Origin: Sarcophilus harrisii
Taxonomy: Eukaryota; Chordata; Mammalia; Dasyuromorphia; Dasyuridae
Assembly: GCF_902635505.1 (NCBI RefSeq)
Contig: NC_045430.1
Location: 271,511,181-271,575,180, forward strand
Length of the DNA: 64,000 bases
Direction: 5' to 3'
The first letter of the stretch is position 1. Every line of letters starts with the position of its first letter. A program made the position numbers and the translations under genes. Under the pieces are notes generated by a model. That model saw only the letters and a list, made by a program, of their open reading frames with translations, made no database searches and was not told where the DNA came from. This document shows, one piece after another, positions 22,630-33,279 of the stretch.

Positions 22630-24165
22630 CTAATTATCTTAATTTAATTTGGTATCTAGCAATCTATCTGTTTCTGCCCGTCTCTCAGTCTTGCTCAGTC
22701 TATCTCCCTGAATTTCTGTGTCTATTTGTCTATTTCTCTTTGCTTCTCTGTTTATCCATCTCTGACTATCTGTCTTCCTTTTTAAACAATCCTGCATCCA
22801 GCAGTTGGGACTCAAAGCCCTGATGACTTCATACCCTATTTACATTTCAATCCTATGCCCAATACTCCACAGAGCAGGTTACAGAGAGTCTGTGGAATCT
22901 CCTTATAAATAGAATAATGTTAAAAATAGAGGCCAAAGTCAGACAAATCAGTTCCCACTGGCTACGTTTTCCTCATGTCTAAACATCATGTAGCAGGGTC
23001 AGTTGCTTTGGGACTAGAGCAAGATTGTGTGGTGATCATTTTCTCTTTCTCAAAGCAGGAAAGAAGGGAAATTTCTTCCCTATTAACCTGGATGTTAAAG
23101 GCTCCTGCTTCAAAACTTTTCTAAAGTCTTCTTACTAACTTGATTATTTTTTGTAATTTTGTATTTTTTTTTTTGCAAGAAGAGGAGGGAGAAATTTGGA
23201 ACACAGGGTTTTAGAAGGGGGGATGTTAAACCATCTTTGAAGGTTTTTAGCAGCAGCGGCAGCAGTCCCATTGACTGGCTCCTTTACTGAGCCAGGAATT
23301 GGAATCTTATGATTTGCCATGCTGAAGACCCTCTCCCCAGCTTTCCCAGATTCTATCTGACCTGGGCTGAATACTCTTGTCACCCCAGTGAGACTGACTT
23401 TTCTTGCAGTTTTTTCAGTTTATCTTGAGCTGGAGAGTGGTTGAATCCCATCAGACTCTATTCAGAAGCTTGGTTTCATGTGGTTTTTGAAACTGTCTTG
23501 TTAACACCTTATCCCACTCCCTTAGATCTATTTAGATCTTCTCTTCTCCCCTCAAACCACCCATACCACGTATATCTGTTCTGTCTAAGCACAGGACCCC
23601 ATCAAAAAGGTTTCACTAAAAAAAACACAAAATGGAGACCGAACATAGAGCTCTCTAATCTCCGTTCTTTAACTTGGATCACTTTAGCATCTTCCCTTAT
23701 CTCCCCATGTTTGCCAGTCTCTGAAAAAGATGGTCTTCTTCCTGGTTGATGGTCATCCTTCTACTTGGGCTCTTGATTTCATCTCTTCCCATGTCCACAA
23801 GATACCCCCCCCCCCACAATCGTCTTGAATGTTCATTTTTTCCTTATCTGCTGCCCTACTGCCTTGGAATAGATGCAGATCTCCATCTTTGGAAGACCTT
23901 CCTCTGATGCTGTCATCTTCTACGTCTCTTCTCCTTCAAGGCCAAATAGCCTCTAGAAGCTATTTTGACTTGTTGCCTCCATTTTTTCACTTTGTCTTTC
24001 TCAGATACTTTTTTTTTTTTAAATCTACCTTCTAACCTCATCACTAATCAGAAACTTCTTTCCAGATTACCAATGATTGATCAATTGCTAAATCTGAGAG
24101 TATTTTCTCAGTCCTGCTTTCTCATTGTAAAAAGGCCAGCTGAAGGGGCAGTTTCAGAAGGATGC
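22630..24165. other. Unique intergenic sequence
   Basis: CT-rich simple sequence (CTATCTGTTTC-like) lies at 22660-22790 and a C-run of 11 near 23806. I see no gene. Small open frames carry no known domain. Confidence 0.4.
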
Positions 24166-24168
24166 TAC

Positions 24169-24315
24169 AGGGGACAGCTGGGTGGTGTAGTAGATAGAGC
24201 ACCAGCCCTGAAGTCAGGAGGATCCAAGTTCAAATCTGATCTCGGACAATTACAGCTTCCTAGCTATATGACCCTGGGCAAGTCACTTAACCCTAACTGC
24301 CTCAGCCAAAAAAAA
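24169..24315 (+). repeat. Young WSINE-like marsupial SINE
   Basis: The tRNA-like head CAGCTGGGTGGTGTAGTAGA (A box), B-box region CCAAGTTCAAATCTGATCTC, then CCCTGGGCAAGTCACTTAAC and CTGCCTCAGCC lead directly into an A9 tail. It is about 145 bases with little decay. It is a SINE and not a tRNA gene because it lacks a closed acceptor stem and ends in poly-A. Confidence 0.88.
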
Positions 24316-24460
24316 AGTGGAAGAAGGAGAAACGAGATCAGGCCAGCCAAAGAGGCAGCCTACCTCCTAAAGGAGGTCTGGTTTTTCTGTGTCCTATTTT
24401 CTTCTCCTTAGATCACTTGATTTTAGGAACAAATCACAAATATACTCTTCTGGCCTGTTT

Positions 24461-26035
24461 GTTTTTTGTTTTGTTTTGTGTGTGTGGTTTTTTTTTAATA
24501 GCTTTTTATTTACAGGTTATATGTATGGGTAACTTTACAGCATTAACAATTGCCAAACCTCTTGTTCCAATTTTTCACCTCTTACCCCCCACCCCCTCCC
24601 CCAGATGGCAGGATGACCAGTAGATGTTAAATATATTAATATATAAATTAGATACACAATAAGTATACATGACCAAACTTATTTTTGCTGTACAAAAAGA
24701 ATCGGACTCTGAAATATTGTACAATTATCTTGTGAAGGAAATAAAAAATGCAGGTGGGCATGAATATAGGGATTGGGAAATCAATGTAATGGTTTTTAGT
24801 CATCTCCCAGAGTTCTTTCTCTGGGCGTAGCTGGTTCGGTTCATTGCTGCTCCATTGGAAATGATTTGGTTGATCTCGTTGCTGAGGATGGCCAGGTCCA
24901 TCAGAACTGGTCGTCATATAGTATTGTTGTTGAAGTATATAATGATCTCCTGGTCCTGCTCATTTCACTCAGCATCAGTTCGTGTAAGTCTCTCCAGGCC
25001 TTTCTGAAATCCTCCTGTTGGTCATATCTTACAGAACAATAATATTCCATAATATTAATATACCATCACTTACCCACCATTCTCCAATTGATGGGCAGCA
25101 GTTTCCAGTTTCTGGCCACTACAGAGCTGTCACAAATATTTTGGCACATACAGGTCCCTTTCCCTTCATGATCTCTTTGGGATATAAGCCCAGTAGACAC
25201 ACTGCTGGATCAAAGGGTATGCACAGTTTGATAACTTTTTGAGCATAGTTCCAAACTACTCTCCAGAATGGTTGGATTCGTTCACAACTCCGCCAACAAT
25301 GCCTCAATGTCCCAGTTTTCCCACATCCCCTCCAACAATCATCATTATTTTTTCCTGTCATCTTAGCCAGTCTGACAGGTGTGTAGTGGTATCTTAGAGT
25401 TGTCTTAATTTGCATTTCTCTGATTAATAATGACTAGAAATAGTTTCAATTTCTTCCTCTGAGAATTGTCTCATATCCTTTGACCATTTTTCAACTGGAG
25501 AATGGCTTGATTTTTTTTTTTTATAAATTAGAGTTAATTCTCTATATATTTTGGAAATGAGGCCTTTATCAGAACCTTTGACTATAAAAATATTTTCCCA
25601 GTTTATTGCTTCCCTTCTAATCTTGTCTGCATTAGTTTTGTTTGTACAAAAACTTTTCAGTTTGGTATAATCGAAATTTTCTATTTTGTGATCAGTAATG
25701 ATCTCTAGTTCTGCTTTGGTCATAAAGACCTTCCCCTTCCACAGGTCTGAGAGGTAAACTATCCTATGTTCCTCTAATTTATTAATAATTTCATTCTTTA
25801 TGCCTAGGTCATGAACCCATTTTGACCTTATCTTGGTGTACGGCGTTAAGTATGGATCAATGCCTAGTTTCTGCCATATTAGTTTCCAATTTTCCCAGCA
25901 ATTTTTATCAAACAGTAAGTTCTTATCCCAAAAGCTGGGATCTTTGGGTTTGTCAAAGACTAGGTTGCTATATTTGTTGACTGTTTTATCCCTTGAATCT
26001 AACCTATTCCACTGATCAACTAATCTATTCCTTAG
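24461..26035 (-). mobile_element. 5'-truncated LINE-1, antisense, with TSD
   Basis: TTCTGGCCTGTTT flanks it at 24448-24460 and 26036-26048. The minus strand starts in ORF2 (frame at 25424-25723 gives FDYTKLKSFCTNKTNADKIR; 25119-25415 gives [15 protein letters not shown] and [16 protein letters not shown], the L1 cysteine motif and C-terminal block), then 3' UTR and poly-A. The two ORF2 blocks are in different frames. This is the best-preserved 3' end of the family in the window and a good reference for the copy at 32763. Confidence 0.95.
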
Positions 26036-26048
26036 TTCTGGCCTGTTT

Positions 26049-26345
26049 TAAAAAGCTGCAGGGAATCTGAATTCAAATCCCATTTCTGACCCTTACTAGC
26101 TACACGACCAATTTCTTAGATATAGTTTCTTGCTATTAAATGAGGATAAAATTACTTCACAGGCTGTTGGGAGGTCAAATGATAAATTATGGTGGAACTA
26201 GGTACCTTCTCCTTGCCTTCTATGCCTCTTGGACAGTGGAAAATGGACTACATTTGTAGCCAGTATGACTTTGGGTAGGTGAATGACCTCTCTGGACCTC
26301 AGGCAACAAGGAAGAAGAGTCTTTAGAGGCCTTTTCCTTCATTTT
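26049..26345 (+). repeat. CORE-SINE fragments
   Basis: AATTCAAATCCCATTTCTGA and TACTAGCTACACGACCAATT come from one SINE body (26049-26190); CCTCTCTGGACCTCAGGCAA belongs to a second fragment. Confidence 0.6.
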
Positions 26346-26519
26346 ATAGTGAAGTCCAGAAGATATGAAGATTACGCAGTGAAATACTTCTGGTGGGATT
26401 TGAACTCATTACTTTCTGATCCCAAGTTCTGTGTCCCTATCAACTACATCATGCTGCCTGTCCACAAGTTGGACTTACTTTGGTGAAAAGTCTCCATATT
26501 TTTCGAGTCTTACCTCCAT

Positions 26520-26745
26520 TTGGAGCTGCTAGGTGACTCAATGGATAGAGCACCAGGCCCAAAGTCAGGAAAAGCCTTCAAATCCAGTATCGGACAGTAG
26601 TTGTACAAATCCCTGTTATTTACCTCATCTGTAAAATGGAAATAACAGTATCTGACACCCCTGGTTATGAAGAACAAATGAGATAAGTTATTATAAAGCA
26701 CAATATAGTAAATACTATACAAATTTTAGCTATTATCTTTCCTTT
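26520..26745 (+). repeat. THER-type SINE, near full length
   Basis: GCTGCTAGGTGACTCAATGG, ATAGAGCACCAGGCCCAAAG, TTACCTCATCTGTAAAATGG and ACAAATTTTAGCTATTATC show head to tail in order. Confidence 0.85.
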
Positions 26746-26749
26746 CTAT

Positions 26750-27564
26750 TCTCTGACCCTATAATCATAGTGGAAGACCTCAGTTACTTTAAATTTATTT
26801 TCTTCCTCTTTATTCACTATCATAATGATAGTAACAGTAACAACAGAAGTAAATCTGAAATTTTTCAGAACCTGTGATGGTTCCAACTAACCTTAAACAA
26901 ATGTTCAATTCTCCTAAAGAGAACTAAGTATCACTTAGTCGTACCAAAACAAAAAGTAACTCTTCAGTGGACACAGATAACTAACGTGGTTCCACCAAAT
27001 TACACTTGATATTTTCTCCATTTGATACTGATCTTCCTCTAATGATATTACAGTGTCATTGAGACCTGATAAGTTAAATGTTTAACGTGGGCCAAGGGAA
27101 GGTAAAAAATAAAAACCTCCATTTTGAAGCCAGAAACCATGTGAAACTGATGGGTAAAAGTTACTTTTAAATTCTTTTAGACTCCGCCAAACAAGACACA
27201 AGTACAAAACAGAAAGCTATGGATGGGGATGACGAGAGACTTCTTGGTGGCCTGAAATCAAGATGAAATGAGAACACACTTAGAGCATTTAGCATCTGTA
27301 CAATCCTAGTCAATGCATACTTTCAAATTTTTTTAATGAACTAATTGGATTTGGAAAATGCCCTAACAAAGCTGCCCAACAATAGTGGACCACAGGTTCC
27401 TGACTCTAAAGCATCTAGAGAAAGATGAATGGTTCTAGGGTCTTTCAAAGAGGTTCTATAAAGGTTCACGAATATGCTAAACAAATTGGCAATTTACAGA
27501 AATAACTTTGAATCAAGTAGATTTCTATAAGAGAATTTAAAGCAGAAGTGTGAAACTTGGTGTG
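26750..27564. other. Unique AT-rich intergenic sequence
   Basis: No repeat family or gene signal was recognised. Confidence 0.4.
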
Positions 27565-27576
27565 CCTAACCAGATT

Positions 27577-28124
27577 GCTTTCTTTCTTTTTTTTGTTTTG
27601 AAGTGAATAGGAAATTTTATTTAGGCAAGTGTATTTGTTTATTTTTGAGATTTTCTTTTTAAAATTATTATTAATCATAATTTATATTAATTATTACTAC
27701 TCTTGACAAGCATTTATTTATTTAGATTTGATTTTCTTTTAAAATTATTTAATAATCATTATTTAATTACTTTCATTTAATCACCATATAATGAATTATT
27801 TAATTAATAATTATCATTTGTTAATTATCATTTTAATTATTATTTTAATTGTTATTGATTATATTTACAAAGCATATGCTTGGGTAATTTTTCAACATTG
27901 ACCATTGCAAAACCTTCTGTTCCAAATTTTCCTCCTTTCCCCCCCACCCCCTGCCCTAGATGGCAGGTAGTCAATACATGTTATATGTTAAGTCCAATAT
28001 ATCTGTACATACATACACATACTTACAGTCATCTTGCTGCACAAGAAAAATTGGATCTAGAAAGAGGAAAAAACTGAGAAGGAAAACAAAATGCAAGCAA
28101 ACAATAACAGAGTGAAAATGCTAT
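27577..28124 (-). mobile_element. 5'-truncated LINE-1, antisense, with AT-rich 3' extension and TSD
   Basis: CCTAACCAGATT occurs at 27565-27576 and 28125-28136. The L1 part (about 27860-28124) has the antisense 3' UTR landmarks GCTTGGGTAATTTTTCAACA, CCAAATTTTCCTCC and GCTGCACAAGAAAAATTGGA. Between its 3' end and the left TSD lie about 280 bases of ATT/AAT-rich sequence and then TTTGTTTTGAAGTG after a poly-T. This extra DNA lies within the TSDs, so it arrived with the L1 or grew from its tail. Confidence 0.85.
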
Positions 28125-28136
28125 CCTAACCAGATT

Positions 28137-29265
28137 TCAAATAGAATTGGGAAGCATTTTACAAAATAAATAAAAATATTAATAAAACAGAATGTTAATT
28201 TAATTCATGGTGTTCTTGTCAATCGGCAGCCTGCCTAGAGTCATTTCTATTTGAATATGCCACTTCCGACCAAAGAATACTTCGGGACAAGTCATTTCAT
28301 GGACAAAAATAAAATCTGCCAATAGATAATATCACTGGATGTGTCGAATGTAGCTGTAAGTGGTTTACCACATGGATAAAGTCATGGCTAAGATCTAAGT
28401 GGAATCAAAAGGCCATCTCTGGGCAATATCCAAATGAACCTAAACGATGTCAAAGGAATATCATGCAAATTGGAGTCATGTGGATTTATTTATAGATATG
28501 GAAAGATTTGAGTCATCCAATACTGGGTTATAATGACCAGAAATCAGACATAATTATCCTTAAGAAACTGGGACTTAGTGATTAACAAACAGTAGGTAAG
28601 GAAATAATAGAAAATGGGCAAATACATCCCTGAAGGTTATAAAAATTTAGCTTTGGAGAGTACCCATTGCAATTATTGGTACCAATGTAGTGCCAAATAC
28701 CCAGTAAAGTCTGATCTAGAGGCTGGAACCATATGCCAGAAGCTCTCTAGTGTTAATAAATTAACAGGTAAAATTGGGACTTGTTATAAAATACATTGGC
28801 ATGTATTTGAGACTTCAGCCTTTAAACTATCCCAGAAACAGATCCATTATCACAGACCAAACTATTTCCCGTAATCACTTTGATATATTACTGAGAGTTT
28901 AACTAGAAAACGTATTCTTGGAGTATTTGACATGAAGACAAACATTTATCTCCAAGCTATACAGATTAGAAGTTCAATATACAGGGACTTGGCAGAAAGG
29001 GGAATTGTGACAATAGGATGAATTACAGCCCATTCCCATCAGTCTGCCACCTATATACTAAGGATGTTCTTGGTGAACCTATAGAAAATGGATATAACTG
29101 TAGAAAGCAGCTGTTTTATCCACCTGTGCATTAGTCTGGAGAACATTAAAAGGAAGAAAATTAATAGCACACAGTGTGGCCCGGGACTATTTCTATTTGA
29201 AACCACTGAAACTGGTGAGAATGAGAGGTTAGTGATATCCGCAGTTACGGTCCTTTTCCCTGTAG
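28137..29265. other. Unique intergenic sequence
   Basis: No named repeat was recognised. Open frames are short and overlap on both strands. Confidence 0.4.
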
Positions 29266-29267
29266 GA

Positions 29268-29415
29268 ACCAAGGGGCAGCAATGTAGTACAATGGAAAGC
29301 TTGTGAGTTCAAAATCTGCCTCAGTCACTTGGCACATATTAGCTGTGTGATCTTGGACGAGTCACTTGGCTATCTTGCCAAAAAAGATTCTTTCCAGCTT
29401 TCAATTTCTGATCCT
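29268..29415 (+). repeat. SINE fragment
   Basis: GGGGCAGCAATGTAGTACAA, GAGTTCAAAATCTGCCTCAG and TAGCTGTGTGATCTTGGACG form the head and middle of a tRNA SINE. Confidence 0.75.
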
Positions 29416-29639
29416 TGCAATGTGATGGTGACATCATGCAAACCCTGAAGTTTTCCAAAAAGGTCCACGGTCTGCTTGGTAGTCATGGCTTAGTACTCAC
29501 AGAGCAATGTCCTGTTTCCTTTCATTCTCCAGCCCTTCAGCCTCCCCCAGGCTTCTCTAACAGGACTTCTCTTCCCTTAAATAGAAGTTTAGCTACCATT
29601 TTTACAATAGACTCCTGATTCCCCCAAATGCTAATGCTT

Positions 29640-29925
29640 CCCTCTTAAGCTATACTATTTAACTGCTCTGTATATATTGTGTCTATCTCTACATTTGTAA
29701 TATCTATACTTATGTTGTATATGTGTCTATATATACATGCAAATACATAGAAATATAACTACATATATAAATACATGTACACACATATATCTATGCTTAT
29801 TACCTATGTCCTTCATTCAGTGTTGTCGTCTTGCAAGTACAGTGTTTCATTTTTTATTATTCTATCCTTAGCTTGGTATACAGTAGGTACTTAATGAATG
29901 CTTGTTGGTTGATTAGTTTGCTTCC
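29640..29925. repeat. TA-rich simple sequence and L2 tail
   Basis: TATGTGTCTATATATACATG-like simple sequence is followed by CTTGGTATACAGTAGGTACT and TAATGAATGCTTGTTGG, an L2 tail. Confidence 0.65.
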
Positions 29926-30349
29926 TGGCTAAATTTTCAATTTCTATTTCTGTATAGAAGAAGGGGAAAGGAAAAAAAAATCCTCAAGTTTTGCAACTGG
30001 GGCCTTCTGATTAAAGCAGGCCCTTTGAGATACACATTGGCTCTGATGTGCCCAGGTAGGTGTCCAGTACTTCCTATAGACTTGGGATGCTTTATTTCAC
30101 CACATCACGGCATGATGTTGCATTTCAGGCCTGGGCCCGCAGTGACAAACCTGATGACCCGTTCCCTGAGGAAACCGTGGGGTGCCCATTTTCAAAGGAC
30201 AGGATGTTATTCTACATTAACAAAAGCCCTCTTATCTGTACCAGCCATCATGATGCTTGGTGTTTTTTCAATGTTTTGGCAGCAATAGTGAAAACTGGTC
30301 TTTCTAAAGAGGTCCACTTGATCTCACTGGAGCTTCCCTGTGACCTGTG

Positions 30350-30470
30350 AGGAGGTACTAAGTCAGATTCATTTTACAGAAGGGGAAACTGAGGCTCCAT
30401 GCTATTAACAGACCTGTCCATCACACAACTCAGACCTAGGAAGACTTACTTTCAAATAGTACTTCTGTGT
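30350..30470 (-). repeat. MIR fragment, antisense
   Basis: CATTTTACAGAAGGGGAAAC followed by TGAGGCTCCATG and AACTCAGACCTAGGAAGAC. Confidence 0.6.
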
Positions 30471-30689
30471 CCATGAAAAGCAAATATTGCCCATTTTAGG
30501 AACCAAGAAATAGAGGAAAGGGAAAGGCACAAGGGTAAGGAGGGCAGGGGATAAAGGCTGTTACACGAGGACAGGCTAGAAAAGTTGGGATTCTTTAGAT
30601 TGAAATATAAGGCTGAGGGAACAGATGGAAGCCTATAAGGGAATGAGCAGTCATCACTTCAACTCTTCAAAAAAAAGGATCTTTTAAAG

Positions 30690-30885
30690 GATGGGGAGGG
30701 CATAGTAGAATCAGGACTTAATAGTTCAAATGTGACCTCAGATCTTTCCTAGCAAGTCACTCACTACACCCTGTCTGCCTCAGTTTCCTCATCTGTAAAA
30801 TGAGCTGAGAAAGAAATGGTGACCACTCAAGAAAACCCCAAATGGGATTGCCAAGAGGTAGATGTGACTGAAATAAAAAGAAAGA
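30690..30885 (+). repeat. MAR1-type SINE
   Basis: CTGCCTCAGTTTCCTCATCT, TAAAATGAGCTGAGAAAGAA, CAAGAAAACCCCAAATGGG and AGGTAGATGTGACTGAAAT give the 3' half in sense orientation. Confidence 0.85.
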
Positions 30886-31199
30886 ATAGGAAGGAGTAGG
30901 AATCTGGAAGAAGTTCATTTCAGATCCATGACTTCCTACCATTCCTTGGAATAGTGTGCATTGGTGGCTAAGACCGGGGGCCTTAGAATGCTCCCTAATG
31001 AAACTCAAGCTGCTGTTTCACCAGATCCATGATTCCATTAAAAGGGGGAACTCCCTGGGAGGGGCTGGGAGAAGAATACTTGGGACAACTATAGTGATGG
31101 AAGAAACAGATGTCATTGATAAAAACTTTTTTAAAGACAGGAAAGGAAACTTTCTGAGGAAGCTCCCTCCACAAGCCAGTGGGATAAAATGGAAACAAA

Positions 31200-31510
31200 A
31201 CTACCTCTACAAGGACCCAGAATCAAATCCTGCCTTTGCTATTTATTACCCAGGTCATCTCAGAGCATCACTTTAGGGTTTCTGGGTCTGTTGGAATGAA
31301 GAAGGTGGCATTAGATGGCCTCTTAGGTCCCTATGAAAACTAGGACAGATCTATAGCTTAGTCCTTTGTTTTGGCTTGCAGGTGGTGGGGTTCTCCCCCT
31401 CCCCCCTAAGGCAAGTGACTTGTCCAGAATCACACAGCTAGTAAGTCAAGTATCTGACTCTGGCCTAGTGGTCTATCCACCATCACACCCAGCTGTCCTC
31501 CCCTTCTTTA
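31200..31510. repeat. Two SINE fragments
   Basis: A + strand body lies at 31200-31340 (AATCAAATCCTGCCTTTGCT, GATGGCCTCTTAGGTCCC). An antisense MIR piece lies at 31400-31500 (AGTGACTTGTCCAGAATCAC, CACACCCAGCTGTCCTC). Confidence 0.7.
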
Positions 31511-31559
31511 ATCCTAAAGAATCCTTACTGGTGAGAAAACAAAAGATGCCCAAGACCTG

Positions 31560-32748
31560 ACAGGCCTTCCCTCAAGAAGCTTACATTCTAATGGGGGAAG
31601 ACAACATCCACAAAGGAGGTAAAAATTGGAAGTGGATGGGGCAACTAGAAATGAAGGTACCTAAGGTACTAGATCAGAAATGGTATGAAAGTCTAGAAAG
31701 GAGGTTGGCCTTCCTGGACCCCTCCCCCAAATGGAAACCCTATGAGCAGCTCTTCTATGGCAGAAGGGGGGATGCAGAGCTGAGTGGTCTAAGGTAAGGC
31801 CCTAGAGGTAGATGGAGATCCCAGGGTCAGGCTGCAAGCTAAGACATGGAAGTGCAGCCAAGAAGGGGATAAAACTGGCCTAGACCCCTCCCCAAAATGG
31901 CAGCCCTGGCAGGAACTCGGGAATGCCAAAAGGGTACCTCCGGGGTTGAGGGATATTCAGAATTGGGAAGGTCCCAGGAGCAAATGGGACTTCCAGAGTA
32001 AGGAGTCCCAGGTGATAAGAAGTCCCTGTGTAGGGAATCCCCTCAGGGATCTGGCATAACCGTACATGGAAATCCTAGAGTGGTCTGAAATCCAGAAAGG
32101 ATCAGCGATTCCAGTCACATAGTTGTCAAGACTGGAAGCCAGATAAACCCAGTACTTACGGGGGAAACGAAGCTGCTCTTCTACAACGAGAGAATTTCAT
32201 GATTCTGAAGCTCCATCCATCCTTGGAACAGAAAACTGGCCTCCCCTGTGAAGGTTTTTTGGTGGGTCGGGCTGAAGGAACAATCGGAACCCCAATTAGA
32301 ACTCTAAACATTGGTGGCTAGAAGCCTGGCTGAGCTCGGCCTGCACACTGGAGCAGACACTGGAGCTCCTGAAAGCTGCTGGACAGCAGCCAAGCAGACT
32401 CCAGGAAGGACCCAGGAAAGGCTGCTCATTGCAACTGGATGTCCGCAGGTCCGTCCCACCAGCTGCTTGGAAACGGGGAGGAGCTCTTTCCTGAACCCGG
32501 CTGGGAGGAGAGCAACCAAAGTGGATGTCAACAGTCAGCTCTGAGGTGAGAACAGGAAGCCGGAGGCGGCCCCAGAGCAGGACTCCTTCACTGAGAAAAC
32601 AGAAGGTGTTTGAACAGCAGTCACTCGAACTATGGCAGAAAGGAAATGAGGTATCCTCGGGGAGTGGACAACCCAAAAGAGATGTTCCCTCTCCAGAAGC
32701 TGGACTTGTTCTTGTGTGATGTGAAGCAGTCACTGAGCGAGACACCTT
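31560..32748. other. Unassigned sequence, possibly an unrecognised repeat
   Basis: AAGAAGCTTACATTCTAATG at 31575 is a common mammalian repeat phrase (antisense L2 region). The following 900 bases contain recurring GGAATCCC/AGTCCC-like phrases and no gene. The overlapping open frames at 32296-32745 lack homology signals. Confidence 0.35.
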
Positions 32749-33279
32749 GACACAGTCTAAAGTTTTTTTTTTTTTTTTTTTTTTTTTTTTATTTAATAGC
32801 CTTTAATTTACAGGATATATACATGGGTAACTTTACAGCATTAACAATTGCCAAACCTCTTGTTCCATTTTCACCTCTTACCCCCACCTCCCTACATGGC
32901 AGGATGACCAGTAGATGTTAATATATTAAAATATAACTTAGATACAATAGTCATGACCAAAACATTATTTTGCTTACAAAAGAATCAGACTCTGAATTAT
33001 TGTACATTAGCTTGTGAAGGAAATCAAAGATGGGTGCATAAATATAGGACTGGAATTCAATGTAATGGTTTTAGTCATTCCAGAGTTCTTTTCTGGTATA
33101 GTAGTTCAGTTCATTACTGCCCATTAGAAATGATTTGGTTGATCTCGTGCTGAGGATGGCCTGATCCATCAGGACTGGTCATCATCTAGATTGTTGTTGA
33201 AGTATAATGATCTCTGTCTGCCATTTCACTAGATCAGTTCGTGTAAGTCTCTCCAGGCCTTTCTGAAATCATCCTGTTG

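Noticed and set aside
24169-24245. tRNA-like sequence
   Set aside because: A and B boxes are present, but the unit continues into a SINE body with poly-A tail and does not fold as a mature tRNA.
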